NCBI RefSeq assembly: GCF_014334335.1
Contig: NZ_JACSEU010000001.1
Span: 682,001 to 746,000, forward strand
Length of the DNA stretch: 64,000 bases
Origin: Treponema sp. Marseille-Q3903
GTDB taxonomy: Bacteria > Spirochaetota > Spirochaetia > Treponematales > Treponemataceae
Direction of reading: 5' to 3'
In this document: positions 16,076-24,317 of the stretch, piece after piece
Layout: every line of letters starts with the position of its first letter
Numbering within the stretch: the stretch's first letter is position 1
Notes under the pieces: model-generated
Database searches by the model: none
What the model saw: the letters and a program-made list of their open reading frames with translations, nothing else
What the model was told of the DNA's origin: nothing
Program-made: the position numbers and the translations under genes

Positions 16076-16104
16076 TTGACTTCAGTCTTAACTTAAGTTA
16101 TAGT
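16076..16104 (+). promoter_or_regulatory. promoter of decayed type III TA locus
   Basis: TTGACT (16076-16081), 17-nt spacer, TATAGT (16099-16104). Confidence 0.8.
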
Positions 16105-16177
16105 TCATATATAAGGAAATCGCGTCTTTAATCGCGAGTATTATACGGAGGTCGTAAGTTGTCTTACGGCCTCGTTT
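16105..16177 (+). ncRNA. reduced type III antitoxin RNA (ToxI-like)
   Basis: One full unit (16117-16151) with stem tcgcg / cgcga around tctttaat, matching unit 3 of the intact locus at 35645, plus part of a preceding unit. The terminator gaggtcgtaag / cttacggcctc (16148-16173) follows. Confidence 0.65.
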
Positions 16178-16182
16178 CATTT

Positions 16183-16683
16183 ATGGAAAAGTTACTTTTT
16201 TACTAAATCGAAAATAAATATATAGATTATCTCTCAAAGTTTTCAGAGCATTTATTTCAAAATGCTAAAATTACGCAGTCTTATTCAAGGAAATATATAG
16301 GCATTCTTTTTGAAATAAATGGATTTAAATATTTTGCTCCGCTGTCTTCGTTTAAGCCTAAACATAAAAGGTTAAGCGAAACAATCGACTTTATAAAAAT
16401 TGGAGATATGGCAGTTATTAACTTAAATAATATGTTCCCGGTTTCAGATGGAATTTATTCACTAAAAAATCCAAAAACAGAAAAGAATTTACAGTACCAA
16501 ACTTTATTAAATAATGAAATTCGTATTATTAGAAAGAAGCAAGAACTAATTATTAACAATGCAAAATCTGTATACAATCATAAACTAACAAATGATAGCA
16601 AATCAAAATTAAGTCAGCGTTGTAATGATTTTAAATTACTTGAAATCAAATGTAAGGAATATTCTGATTTAAGAAAGAAATAA
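16183..16683 (+). pseudogene. toxN: ToxN/AbiQ-family toxin with early stop codon
   Basis: The frame starts ATG at 16183 (MEKLLFY), meets TAA at 16204-16206, then continues in the same frame through KYIDYLSKFSEHLFQ, KYIGILFEINGFKYFAPLSS, KHKRLSETIDFIKIGDMAVI and NLNNMFPV to 16683. These are the conserved ToxN/AbiQ blocks seen intact at 35716. Only a fragment from the ATG at 16408 (91 aa) is open, and it lacks the N-terminal half of the active site. The antitoxin array upstream is also reduced, which fits loss of toxin function. Confidence 0.85.
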
Positions 16684-16684
16684 A

Positions 16685-16750
16685 ACCTAACAATATTTTC
16701 AAAGCCGACAAACGGGACAAGCCCGTTTGCGGTTTAAAACAATGTTATAC
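16685..16750 (+). other. attC of cassette C13
   Basis: R'' ACCTAAC, R' GTTATAC (16744-16750), loop hairpin aacgggacaagcccgtt. R'' complements own start (14989). Confidence 0.93.
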
Positions 16751-16816
16751 GGACGGCTCAGTGAGCCGCTTTTGTTAATAGAAAAAAAAGTAAATTTCTG
16801 ATATAGTAAAGCTATT

Positions 16817-17776
16817 ATGGCAGGAAACAGCAATTTAAAGGATTCCGTTCGTCAAAAGCAAGACGAATTTTATACAAAATTATCACTCGTTGAAAATGAA
16901 ATGAAGCATTACAGACAGCATTTCAAAGGAAAAGTTGTTTTATGTAACTGTGATGACCCATATGAATCAAACTTCTTCAAATACTTTGCCATGAATTTTA
17001 ATGCTTTGGGCTTAAAAAAATTGATAGCGACTTGTTATGCAACTTCGCCAATAGCCCAAAAAGAACTTTCGTTGTTTCCAGACCTTTTTGATGAACCAAC
17101 GGAGGAGAGGGCAAGCGACCACAGAAAACCGTACAAAGTTGAAATCTCAGAAGTTGCCGATTATAACAATGACGGTGCTGTAGATTTAAGTGATGTGGAA
17201 TGGCTTTTAACAAATAAGAAAAATACAAGGGAACTTTTAAAAGGCGATGGAGACTTTAGAAGTGCAGAATGCATCGAGCTATTAAAGCAGGCTGATATTG
17301 TTGCCACCAATCCACCGTTTTCTCTTTTCCGCGAATATGTCGCACAACTAATGAAATATGACAAGAAATTTATCATCGTTGGCAACATGAATTCTGTCGC
17401 TTATAAAGAGTTTTTTCCATTACTTGCTGATTACAAAGTTTGGCTTGGATATAATAGCGGTCATTTTTGGTTTAAAGTGCCAAGTTCTTATGATGAAAAA
17501 TCTACAGATTTCAAAATTGACGAAAATGGACAAAAATGGCGAAGAATGGGAAATATCTGCTTTTTTACAAATCTAGACATCGCAAAAAGACATGAAAGTA
17601 TGATTCTTTTTAGAAATTATACTTCCTCAGGATACCCAAAGTATGACAACTTTGATGCAATAGAAGTTAGTAAAACCGCTGATATTCCTTATGATTATGA
17701 TGGGATTATGGGAGTTCCAATTACATTCATTGATAAGCATAATCCTGAACAGTTTGAAATACTAGGTTTATCTTAA
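16817..17776 (+). CDS. EcoRI-like adenine DNA methyltransferase, interrupted by in-frame TAA
   Basis: 319 aa, first gene of C14. FKGKVVLCNCDDPYESNFFK, the catalytic NPPF in IVATNPPFSLFREY and KKFIIVGNMNSVAYKEFF are the EcoRI methylase family blocks. After the TAA at 17774-17776 the same frame stays open (KYGFGDKSIRLYDDFQEIRQ ... LYSRIFIRR) to a stop at 17990-17992, which is the expected C-terminal end of the family. So the gene has probably suffered a nonsense mutation. TATAGT at 16802 lies nine bases before the ATG. Confidence 0.88.
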   Translation: MAGNSNLKDSVRQKQDEFYTKLSLVENEMKHYRQHFKGKVVLCNCDDPYESNFFKYFAMNFNALGLKKLIATCYATSPIAQKELSLFPDLFDEPTEERASDHRKPYKVEISEVADYNNDGAVDLSDVEWLLTNKKNTRELLKGDGDFRSAECIELLKQADIVATNPPFSLFREYVAQLMKYDKKFIIVGNMNSVAYKEFFPLLADYKVWLGYNSGHFWFKVPSSYDEKSTDFKIDENGQKWRRMGNICFFTNLDIAKRHESMILFRNYTSSGYPKYDNFDAIEVSKTADIPYDYDGIMGVPITFIDKHNPEQFEILGLS

Positions 17777-17995
17777 AAATATGGTTTTGGAGATAAAAGT
17801 ATACGATTATATGATGACTTTCAAGAAATAAGACAAGATGGAACTTTTACTGGTAGTACAGGAAGAAAAACTAACGGAAATCCTATGCTGGCAGGAAAAC
17901 CAAAATCTGGAAATTATTATATAAAAGGTGAAGAATGCGTGCATTCTCTTTACAGTAGAATTTTCATTCGACGTATAAATAAAGGAGAGTAAGCA

Positions 17996-18496
17996 ATGAA
18001 AGAAACTTTAATTACGGTTTTAAGTAGTGGACTTTTAGCAACGATTATATCTTGTCTATTACCTGCACTATTTTTCAAAAGAGATAGAAAATTTGAATAT
18101 AATCTGGAGTATCACAAAAAACTATTGGATAAAAGAATTGACTCTTATGAAAAAATAGAACGCATTGCATATTTCTTTTCTTCTGCTGTACAGGACTCTG
18201 ACGGGAGACCATATCATTTTATTTTTTCTACAGAACAAAATCCATTTCAAGGCGAATATGTTGCGTTAATGACGGAATTAACAAAATGTAATCTTTGGAT
18301 TAGTGATAAAATTCGTGATAAACTCTTGGAATTAAATAGGTTTTTATTTGAGAATAGAATTGATTTTACTGACATTGAAAAAGGAAAACTCTTTCATAAC
18401 CAGTTAAGTACGATGTCAGATGAAATCATTGCTATTTCTCGAAAAGATATGCTTAATTTAAGCGACCTAAACTTTTTACGAAAACAAGGAAAATAA
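17996..18496 (+). CDS. membrane-anchored hypothetical protein
   Basis: 166 aa, second gene of C14. One N-terminal membrane helix (LITVLSSGLLATIISCLLPALFF) is followed by a charged helical domain (YHKKLLDKRIDSYEKIERIA). It starts after aaaggagagtaagc, three bases past the full methylase frame, and ends three bases before the DUF262 gene. Its position inside a modification/nuclease operon hints at a role in that system. Not recognised as a known family. Confidence 0.7.
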   Translation: MKETLITVLSSGLLATIISCLLPALFFKRDRKFEYNLEYHKKLLDKRIDSYEKIERIAYFFSSAVQDSDGRPYHFIFSTEQNPFQGEYVALMTELTKCNLWISDKIRDKLLELNRFLFENRIDFTDIEKGKLFHNQLSTMSDEIIAISRKDMLNLSDLNFLRKQGK

Positions 18497-18499
18497 AAA

Positions 18500-19036
18500 A
18501 TGAATATAAAACTTCACGAAATCACTGTAAAAGAAGTCGCTGAGAACTACACTGACAATGCAGAAAACGGAGTAACTGGTTACAATAATCGACTTAATAT
18601 CCGTCCTGCCTATCAGCGTGAATTCATCTACAAGGAAAAACAGCGTGATGAAGTTATACGCACAGTTATAAAAGGCTTTCCCTTAAATGTTATGTATTGG
18701 GTAAAAAGCGATGATGGAAACTTTGAAGTTTTGGACGGTCAGCAAAGAACAATCAGTTTGTGCCAGTATGCAAACGGCGAGTTTTCTCTTGACCATAGGA
18801 TGTTTCAAAATCTTACAAAAATCGAGCAAGAACAAATTTTAAATTACAAACTCATGATTTACATCTGCGAGGGAAACGACAAAGAAAAGCTTGATTGGTT
18901 TAAAACAATAAATATTGCAGGCGAACAACTTACAAATCAAGAATTGAGAAACGCAATTTATACAGGCGAATGGCTTACTGAAGCAAAAAAAATATTTTTC
19001 AAAGACTGGTTGTGCTGCTACGCAAATTGCGGATAA
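18500..19036 (+). CDS. DUF262 (GmrSD N-like) protein, N-terminal part of split gene
   Basis: 178 aa. NIRPAYQREFIYKEKQRDEV and FEVLDGQQRTISLCQY are the DUF262 motifs; the DGQQR box is the conserved nucleotide-binding/ParB-like segment of GmrSD-type enzymes. The frame fails after A8 (18985-18992). Reading seven A gives AKKYFSKTGCAATQIADKYL and runs on into the HNH part at 19083-19592. As it stands the enzyme would be split. Confidence 0.85.
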   Translation: MNIKLHEITVKEVAENYTDNAENGVTGYNNRLNIRPAYQREFIYKEKQRDEVIRTVIKGFPLNVMYWVKSDDGNFEVLDGQQRTISLCQYANGEFSLDHRMFQNLTKIEQEQILNYKLMIYICEGNDKEKLDWFKTINIAGEQLTNQELRNAIYTGEWLTEAKKIFFKDWLCCYANCG

Positions 19037-19082
19037 GTATTTAAATGGGTCTGCAATTCGTCAGGATTATCTTGAAACTGCA

Positions 19083-19592
19083 TTGAGTTGGATATGCCAT
19101 CGTGACAACATGGAAATTGAAGATTACATGGCAAAACATCAGCATGACACCAACTGTAATGAACTTTGGCTTTATTTTAAAAGCGTCATTGATTGGGTTC
19201 AAGTAATTTTCACAAATTACAGAAAAGAAATGAAAGGTCGTGATTGGGGCGTATTTTTCAATAAATATGGTAAGAATTCTTATGATGCAAAAACACTTGA
19301 AGCAAAAATTTTAGAACTTTTGGAAGATGATGATGTTACAAACAACAGCGGAATCTACGAGTATCTTTTAAGCGGAGAAGAAAAGCATCTTTCAATTCGT
19401 AGTTTTACTCCAAAAATGGCTCGTGCCGCTTTTGAAAAACAGAAAGGCATTTGTCCTAAATGCGGAAAAACTTTTTCAATTGAACAAATGCAAGCAGACC
19501 ATATTACTCCGTGGAGTAAAGGTGGTAAAACTGTTGCAGAAAACTGTCAAATGCTCTGTGCAGATTGTAACAGAAGAAAAAGTAATATATAA
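19083..19592 (+). CDS. HNH nuclease domain, C-terminal part of split DUF262-HNH gene
   Basis: 169 aa from the internal start; the frame itself is open back to about 18990. FEKQKGICPKCGKTFSIEQM, QADHITPWSKGGKT and NCQMLCADCNRRKSN form an HNH nuclease with a CxxC zinc site. With the DUF262 part it makes a GmrSD-like DUF262-HNH protein of about 360 aa. Together with the EcoRI-like methylase it looks like a restriction-modification type defence operon carried on one 3.1-kb cassette. Confidence 0.85.
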   Translation: MSWICHRDNMEIEDYMAKHQHDTNCNELWLYFKSVIDWVQVIFTNYRKEMKGRDWGVFFNKYGKNSYDAKTLEAKILELLEDDDVTNNSGIYEYLLSGEEKHLSIRSFTPKMARAAFEKQKGICPKCGKTFSIEQMQADHITPWSKGGKTVAENCQMLCADCNRRKSNI

Positions 19593-19600
19593 AAAGGTAT

Positions 19601-19634
19601 AAAAATTGTGAAACTCAAGCTTTCACAATTTTTG
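19601..19634 (+). terminator. Rho-independent terminator
   Basis: Perfect 13-bp stem aaaaattgtgaaa / tttcacaattttt with loop ctcaagc. Confidence 0.9.
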
Positions 19635-19635
19635 G

Positions 19636-19690
19636 AATTGAACTTTAGGGTAAGGACGAAGAAGCGGTTGTACGCGGCTTTACGCCGCTT
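19636..19690 (+). repeat. degenerate junction element E2
   Basis: aattgaactttagggtaagg, then cgaagaagcggttgtac and the hairpin gcggctttacgccgc. The 3' half resembles a cassette start (R'-like gttgtac plus covarying hairpin). Confidence 0.5.
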
Positions 19691-19792
19691 GAAAAAGGAA
19701 AATGTAATAAGGAAGCGTTGCTTCTAAAAAAATATAAATATTTTCATTAAATAAGAAATAAGAAAATGAAAATGTTTATAAGGAATAATTTC

Positions 19793-19856
19793 GTATAACA
19801 ATGTCTTCAAAGCAGACGGCGGTTCAAGCCCGCCGCCGTTTAAGACTATGTTAGAT
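19793..19856 (+). other. attC of cassette C14
   Basis: R'' GTATAAC, R' GTTAGAT (19850-19856), loop hairpin ggcggttcaagcccgcc. R'' complements own start (16744), so the whole 3.1-kb defence operon is one cassette. Confidence 0.92.
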
Positions 19857-19920
19857 GGACTCGTGCTACTGCACGAGCTGAATTTTTAGGTATAAAGCTA
19901 GATTTGATATTAAAAAAACG

Positions 19921-19926
19921 TATAAT
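19921..19926 (+). promoter_or_regulatory. -10 box giving a leaderless mRNA
   Basis: TATAAT six bases before the ATG at 19933; a -35 box is weak (tagatt near 19899). Confidence 0.55.
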
Positions 19927-19932
19927 AGAGCT

Positions 19933-20241
19933 ATGAAACCTAAAGAAAAAAAAGAGATTTTTAATTTCTTAGAATATAATAAAAACATTCTCCAGTCCTA
20001 TGGCGTAAAAAAAATAGGTCTTTTTGGTTCTTATATACATAATCAACAAAATAAAAATAGCGATATTGATATATTAGTAGAATTCCATGCTGATAAAAAA
20101 AATTATAATAACTTTATAAATTTAGTTTATTACTTGGAAGATAATTTGAATACAAAAGTAGATTTATTAACCATAGAAAGTTTAAGTCCGTATATTGGTC
20201 AGAGAATACTCAATGAGGTTGAATATGTATCGATCAAATGA
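19933..20241 (+). CDS. mntA: MntA-type nucleotidyltransferase antitoxin
   Basis: 102 aa, first gene of C15. GLFGSYIHNQQNKNSDIDIL is the GSx10DxD motif of minimal nucleotidyltransferases, and VDLLTIESL supplies the third acidic residue. In type VII MntA/HepT systems this enzyme AMPylates the toxin. It overlaps hepT by 17 bases. No Shine-Dalgarno sequence is visible, in keeping with the close -10 box. Confidence 0.92.
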   Translation: MKPKEKKEIFNFLEYNKNILQSYGVKKIGLFGSYIHNQQNKNSDIDILVEFHADKKNYNNFINLVYYLEDNLNTKVDLLTIESLSPYIGQRILNEVEYVSIK

Positions 20242-20581
20242 AGAGTTATTCAAGCATATTTTTGATGAAATTGTTTTTTTAGAATCTGAAACAAGGACCA
20301 TATCAGAAGAAGTATTTTTAAAAGATGAAAAAACGCAACGAGCTTTTGCACGAAGTATTGAAATTATCGGAGAAGCCGTTAAAAATATTTCAAGTGATGT
20401 AATAATTAAATATAAAGAAGTTCCATGGAGAAATATTGCCGGTATGAGAGATAAACTCATTCATGGTTATTTTTCCGTTGATTATGAAATTGTGTGGGAT
20501 GTTGCAAAAAACATTATTCCTGAATTTAAAAACCAGCTGATAAAAATTATGGATACAGAAAAAAAGAAAAATGACAATTAA
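20225..20581 (+). CDS. hepT: HepT-type HEPN ribonuclease toxin
   Basis: 118 aa from the ATG at 20225 (MYRSNEELFKHIFDEIVFLE). RAFARSIEIIGEAVKNIS and the RNase motif RDKLIHGYF (Rx4HxY) mark the HEPN toxin of MntA/HepT systems. The tyrosine of this motif is the AMPylation target in characterised pairs. It overlaps the next gene by 11 bases. Confidence 0.93.
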   Translation: MYRSNEELFKHIFDEIVFLESETRTISEEVFLKDEKTQRAFARSIEIIGEAVKNISSDVIIKYKEVPWRNIAGMRDKLIHGYFSVDYEIVWDVAKNIIPEFKNQLIKIMDTEKKKNDN

Positions 20582-21230
20582 AGAAATAATAACAGAAATC
20601 AATAAAATAGAAATAGATATTGCTGATTTTATAAGTAGTTACAAAAGTGAACAACTTTTCAGTAATTATGATGATTGGAATTATAAAGATGTCATTGCGC
20701 ATCTTTTGGAATGGATTATGTTTTCAAAAAATAAACTAAACGCTATTGTACATAACCAAGATTTTCAAGAAATAAGTAATATCGATATATTCAATAAACA
20801 AAATTATATAAAAAATAAGAATAAGCATATTACAGAATTACAGAAGAAACTAATCTTTGAACTGAATGAATATAAAAATATTGTGCTACTGTATACAGAA
20901 GCAGATTTACAGAGAAAAGATTTTCCAACAGGTTTTTCATTTGAATTATGGCAGTATATGATAATGGATACTATTATACACCCTGTAATGCATTTATTAT
21001 ATTATTTAATTAAAACAAAAAACTATAAGTTATTTTTCAAATTGTGTAAAAAATATAATGAAATATTTTATTGTTATGCAAAAGGAAATCTTGAGGTGTA
21101 TTCTTTTTATGAATATATTGAAGATAGTAAGAAATTTATTGAGAATATAAAAGAATTAGGCGAGCAGTATAAAAATGATGATATGATACATGCAGTTTTA
21201 AAAGCCAATAAAATAGATGGAAACTTCTAA
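20571..21230 (+). CDS. DinB/ClbS-like helical bundle protein
   Basis: 219 aa, third gene of C15, overlapping hepT. DDWNYKDVIAHLLEWIMFSK resembles the metal-binding helix of DinB/ClbS-like proteins (compare the ClbS-like gene of C1), and DTIIHPVMHLLYYLIK may give the second His-rich helix. Cytosolic, function unknown. The stop TAA (21228-21230) lies inside the attC R'' box. Confidence 0.65.
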   Translation: MTIKEIITEINKIEIDIADFISSYKSEQLFSNYDDWNYKDVIAHLLEWIMFSKNKLNAIVHNQDFQEISNIDIFNKQNYIKNKNKHITELQKKLIFELNEYKNIVLLYTEADLQRKDFPTGFSFELWQYMIMDTIIHPVMHLLYYLIKTKNYKLFFKLCKKYNEIFYCYAKGNLEVYSFYEYIEDSKKFIENIKELGEQYKNDDMIHAVLKANKIDGNF

Positions 21231-21287
21231 CACCTGCTTCAACCTGACATTGCCTTTGAGGCAATGCAGGTTAAGCGTAAGTTATAC
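21225..21287 (+). other. attC of cassette C15
   Basis: R'' TTCTAAC (one base off the complement of own start GTTAGAT), R' GTTATAC (21281-21287), loop tgcctttgaggca. Confidence 0.9.
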
Positions 21288-21351
21288 GGACGGCTTATTG
21301 AGCCGCTTGGTTTGACAAAAAAATTATAAGTTATACGAGAGGAGGAATTTT

Positions 21352-21960
21352 ATGAAAAAAGATGTAAGCATTATGTTAGGATTGATATTTGTCCTTGTTT
21401 TTGGTTTTATGTCCTGTGCATCGAATGGTGTCGTTGCAGGAAATAAGATTTATTCTGATGAAAAAGCAATAATTCAGGCAGGAGATATTCAAGAAATTGC
21501 TACTGGAAAAATTACAAAGGATGAGTTAAAGGAAAAATCATTTCATGTAGAAGTAGAAAATGGTTATTCAATTCCTGTAAGAGTTTATAAATTATCTTTA
21601 GAAAAAGATATTATCTATAATTTTACTTTGAAATCAGTTCCAAATGGACTTATATCTTTAAGTGCGAAAAAGAAAAGTGTGATGATTCCAAGGGTTTTGC
21701 TATATGATGAAGATTTCAATCTTGTAGAAAATCAGAATCTACAAGGAAAAACTATAGCTCCAACAACATTTGAACCCCTTGTATTCAAAGTTACAACGAA
21801 ATGGAATATTAATAAGACAGGAAAATATTATCTTGTTGTAAAATCAGATATGTCTTCTGATCAAGGAATTACACTGACTGTCAGTAACTATACTTCTTCT
21901 ACCGATGTTTATTTCAAAAGAGTTCCTTATGGAAAATATTCTATTGAGATAAGTAAATAA
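21352..21960 (+). CDS. putative lipoprotein
   Basis: 202 aa, cassette C16, RBS gaggaggaat. MKKDVSIMLGLIFVLVFGFM followed by SC gives a lipobox with Cys22. The mature part has a beta-rich layout (YSIPVRVYKLSLEKDIIYNF, TGKYYLVVKSDMSSDQGITL) reminiscent of extracellular sugar- or peptide-binding beta-sandwich domains. Family not recognised. Confidence 0.75.
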   Translation: MKKDVSIMLGLIFVLVFGFMSCASNGVVAGNKIYSDEKAIIQAGDIQEIATGKITKDELKEKSFHVEVENGYSIPVRVYKLSLEKDIIYNFTLKSVPNGLISLSAKKKSVMIPRVLLYDEDFNLVENQNLQGKTIAPTTFEPLVFKVTTKWNINKTGKYYLVVKSDMSSDQGITLTVSNYTSSTDVYFKRVPYGKYSIEISK

Positions 21961-22005
21961 ATTAATTGTAGATAGATGTTTTAATATTTTGTAAGAAGGG
22001 GTTTC

Positions 22006-22068
22006 GTATAACACCCGCTTCAACCTGACATTGCCTTTGAGGCAATGCAGGTTAAGCGTAAGTTAGAT
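22006..22068 (+). other. attC of cassette C16
   Basis: R'' GTATAAC, R' GTTAGAT (22062-22068). R'' complements own start (21281). Confidence 0.93.
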
Positions 22069-22171
22069 TGACCCTTCGGGCACGGAAAATATAGTTCCAT
22101 GCATTCATATATTGTTTATGGTTTCACTATTTTTTGGTGATTCTGAATAAAAGATAGTTTAGGAGATTAAT

Positions 22172-22939
22172 ATGAGTTTAACATCTATTTCTATGTATTG
22201 CGAACTAACTAAACCACATTTCGAAAACTTTCAGCATCTAATAACTTTGCTGAAGGAAAAGAGTATTTTTTTTGAAACCATCTCTATTTCTGCTAGATCT
22301 GATGAGGGTAAAAACTTTGAATATGATTCAGTTGAAGATTTAAAAATATTAAGTAATGATAATATTTATGACTATAATATTCATATTAGTTTTCAAGATG
22401 ATGCAAAGATAAACTTAATGAAATCTGCAAATATACATAAGCAACAATTTCAACAGCTTACATCGGAAAAAATTGAACATAAAATGAAAATTGAAGAGAT
22501 TATGAGTGTTTTAGGATTAAACAAGGAAATTGATAAAGAAATAAAGTATAAAAAAAATGTATTTATTGCATATCGATTTGATGATACAGGACAATATTGT
22601 GCAGATCAAATAGCAACTTTTCTCAGGCTTATGGGCTTTAATGTGCTTACAGGACGATCGTACTCACCTCAATCAATCTCGAATAAGGTCAAAGAAAGGA
22701 TGGATAAGCAAGATATTATTATTGTGATTCATACCAATGGTGAAGAAATAACATGGCTCACACAAGAAACTTTATTAGGTTCAGTGAAAAAAACATTAAT
22801 TATATTGAAACAACAAGGTGCTAATTTTAAACCAGGCATATTAAATGATTTTGAGTATATTGAATTCATAGATAGAAACATACAAACTACATTTATCCCT
22901 ATCCTTGAGGGATTAAATGAATTAAATATAAAATTTTAA
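22172..22939 (+). CDS. TIR-like domain protein
   Basis: 255 aa, cassette C17, RBS taggagatt. The first 125 residues form an unassigned domain ending in a helix. The C-terminal part fits a TIR-like fold: NVFIAYRFDDTGQYCADQIA (first strand and helix), FLRLMGFNVLTGRSY, KVKERMDKQDIIIVIHTNG and EEITWLTQE, where the Trp and Glu sit at the place of the NADase Glu. Stand-alone TIR proteins often act as NAD-degrading defence effectors; that role here is inferred. Confidence 0.72.
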   Translation: MSLTSISMYCELTKPHFENFQHLITLLKEKSIFFETISISARSDEGKNFEYDSVEDLKILSNDNIYDYNIHISFQDDAKINLMKSANIHKQQFQQLTSEKIEHKMKIEEIMSVLGLNKEIDKEIKYKKNVFIAYRFDDTGQYCADQIATFLRLMGFNVLTGRSYSPQSISNKVKERMDKQDIIIVIHTNGEEITWLTQETLLGSVKKTLIILKQQGANFKPGILNDFEYIEFIDRNIQTTFIPILEGLNELNIKF

Positions 22940-23090
22940 ATCTAACACCCGCTTTAAAGCTGACATTTGTTTTATCACGAAAGTTGCTGAAGGCGGTCGC
23001 CTGTGCTCCCTTTTTATGCAACTTTCGTGCCACCTTTGCCGACGCTAAGCGTCGGCAAAGGCACAAATGCAGGTTAAGCGGTAGTTATGT
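22940..23090 (+). other. long attC of cassette C17
   Basis: R'' ATCTAAC, R' GTTATGT (23084-23090), 151 bp. The extended tip has cgaaagttgc / gcaactttcg and gccgacgctaagcgtcggc, closely related to the long attC at 11640. R'' complements own start (22062). Confidence 0.9.
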
Positions 23091-23124
23091 GGACTGCCCA
23101 CTGGGCAGCGGAGGAAAAGAAAAA

Positions 23125-23652
23125 ATGAAAAAAAAGATTTTATTAATTTACTTAATTTTTTGCTCTATTTGTTGCTGCTTTGCAAAAGAAAAAATATTTT
23201 CATCTAATGACACACAAGAGACTATCATAAAAATAATGAAAAAGGAGCACTGGAATCTTGTTGAAGAAAAAATGAATGGCTTAGACTATGTAAATAAATC
23301 AATAAAGGAAAACAAGAATAAATTTTCAGCAATATGGAATTTTGAGAAATTTGATGACAAATATAGCATGTTTTATGGGTTCAAATGCAATGCTGTTTCC
23401 TTTGAATTTCTTGTAGGTTACCTTTCACGAATAACTTTTTCCGTAAAAGCCTCGCCTGAAACGATTAATTTGCAAAAAACAAATTTCATAAAAAACAAAA
23501 AATTGACTTTTTTAGAAGAAAAGAATAATGACATTCTCTTCTTAGATTCTGAAGAAAATATCTATATTTTTAGAGAAATGGACGAATCGTTCTTATATGT
23601 AAGTTATATAGTAAAAAATGAAAATCTCTATTACGAACGAAAATTGAAATAA
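23125..23652 (+). CDS. putative secreted protein
   Basis: 175 aa, first gene of C18. The ATG at 23125 follows ggaggaaaag; the longer frame upstream runs through the attC and is rejected. MKKKILLIYLIFCSICCCFA is a signal peptide with several Cys near its end, so it could be lipid-modified. The mature part is charged and unassigned. Confidence 0.7.
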   Translation: MKKKILLIYLIFCSICCCFAKEKIFSSNDTQETIIKIMKKEHWNLVEEKMNGLDYVNKSIKENKNKFSAIWNFEKFDDKYSMFYGFKCNAVSFEFLVGYLSRITFSVKASPETINLQKTNFIKNKKLTFLEEKNNDILFLDSEENIYIFREMDESFLYVSYIVKNENLYYERKLK

Positions 23653-23687
23653 TAATTTACAAATAATTTATTATAGTTTTGAAATTG

Positions 23688-23716
23688 TTGACATAATCAA
23701 AATATCGACTTATATT
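23688..23716 (+). promoter_or_regulatory. promoter of HigBA-like pair, leaderless
   Basis: TTGACA (23688-23693), 17-nt spacer, TATATT (23711-23716), six bases before the ATG. The dyad acttatattataagt (23708-23722) covers the -10 box and may be the operator. Confidence 0.8.
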
Positions 23717-23722
23717 ATAAGT

Positions 23723-24019
23723 ATGAAGTTCACAGTAGAAAAATTGTCTCAAGCAAAAGCTGAGATTGATTCTTTGGAACAATTTCAAAAAGATATGCTT
23801 GAGGCAGATTACAAGAAAATACAGGAACAAGGAATTGAATTTGTTCGTGTAAAGCTGATTCAAAAAGAAATTTTTGAAATAAAAACAAACGAACTTCGTT
23901 CATTATTCAAATATGCTGCCGGTAGAATTATTGTGGTTGGAGTTGTATTTGTGAAAAAGACAAAGAAAACTCCAAAAGAAAAGATAAAACTTGCTAAACA
24001 GCGTTTGAAGGAGGTCTGA
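23723..24019 (+). CDS. RelE/HigB-like (Gp49 family) toxin
   Basis: 98 aa. EIKTNELRSLFKYAAGRIIV and VVFVKKTKKTPKEKIKLAKQ are typical of the phage-derived Gp49-like/HigB branch of the RelE superfamily, ribosome-dependent mRNA endonucleases. The toxin precedes the antitoxin, as in HigBA. No RBS, in keeping with a leaderless transcript. Confidence 0.85.
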   Translation: MKFTVEKLSQAKAEIDSLEQFQKDMLEADYKKIQEQGIEFVRVKLIQKEIFEIKTNELRSLFKYAAGRIIVVGVVFVKKTKKTPKEKIKLAKQRLKEV

Positions 24020-24021
24020 TT

Positions 24022-24309
24022 ATGGATTATGTTTTTGTAAAAGATTCAGAAGGTTATGTTTTTAAGAAATTAGAAAATGAAGTTTATCCAGATGAAAAAG
24101 TAATTTCTGAAAAAGAGTACATGAAAATTTCAGGGCTTTCTTCTTATGAAAAAAAATTTGGGCATGGTGGTGCTAGAGAAAACGCCGGCAGAAAACAGAA
24201 ATTTGCATTACCTTTGAAATTTCAAATTCGTGTAACAAAAGAAGAAAAAGATTTTATTGCTTACGCAAGGGAACACAAGTTAAATTATTCTGCTTTAATG
24301 CAGATGTAG
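24022..24309 (+). CDS. probable antitoxin of HigB-like toxin
   Basis: 95 aa, RBS gaaggaggtc. GHGGARENAGRKQKFALPLK followed by FQIRVTKEEKDFIAYAREH looks like a basic linker and a ribbon-helix-helix segment rather than the usual HTH of HigA. The assignment rests on position two bases after the toxin. It ends before the attC of C18. Confidence 0.7.
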   Translation: MDYVFVKDSEGYVFKKLENEVYPDEKVISEKEYMKISGLSSYEKKFGHGGARENAGRKQKFALPLKFQIRVTKEEKDFIAYAREHKLNYSALMQM

Positions 24310-24317
24310 AAAATAAC

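Noticed and set aside
22984-23124. N-terminal extension of the C18 gene through the attC
   Set aside because: It translates the palindrome; the ATG at 23125 has an RBS and a signal peptide. The same reasoning applies to starts at 8131, 32812, 38690 and 40217.
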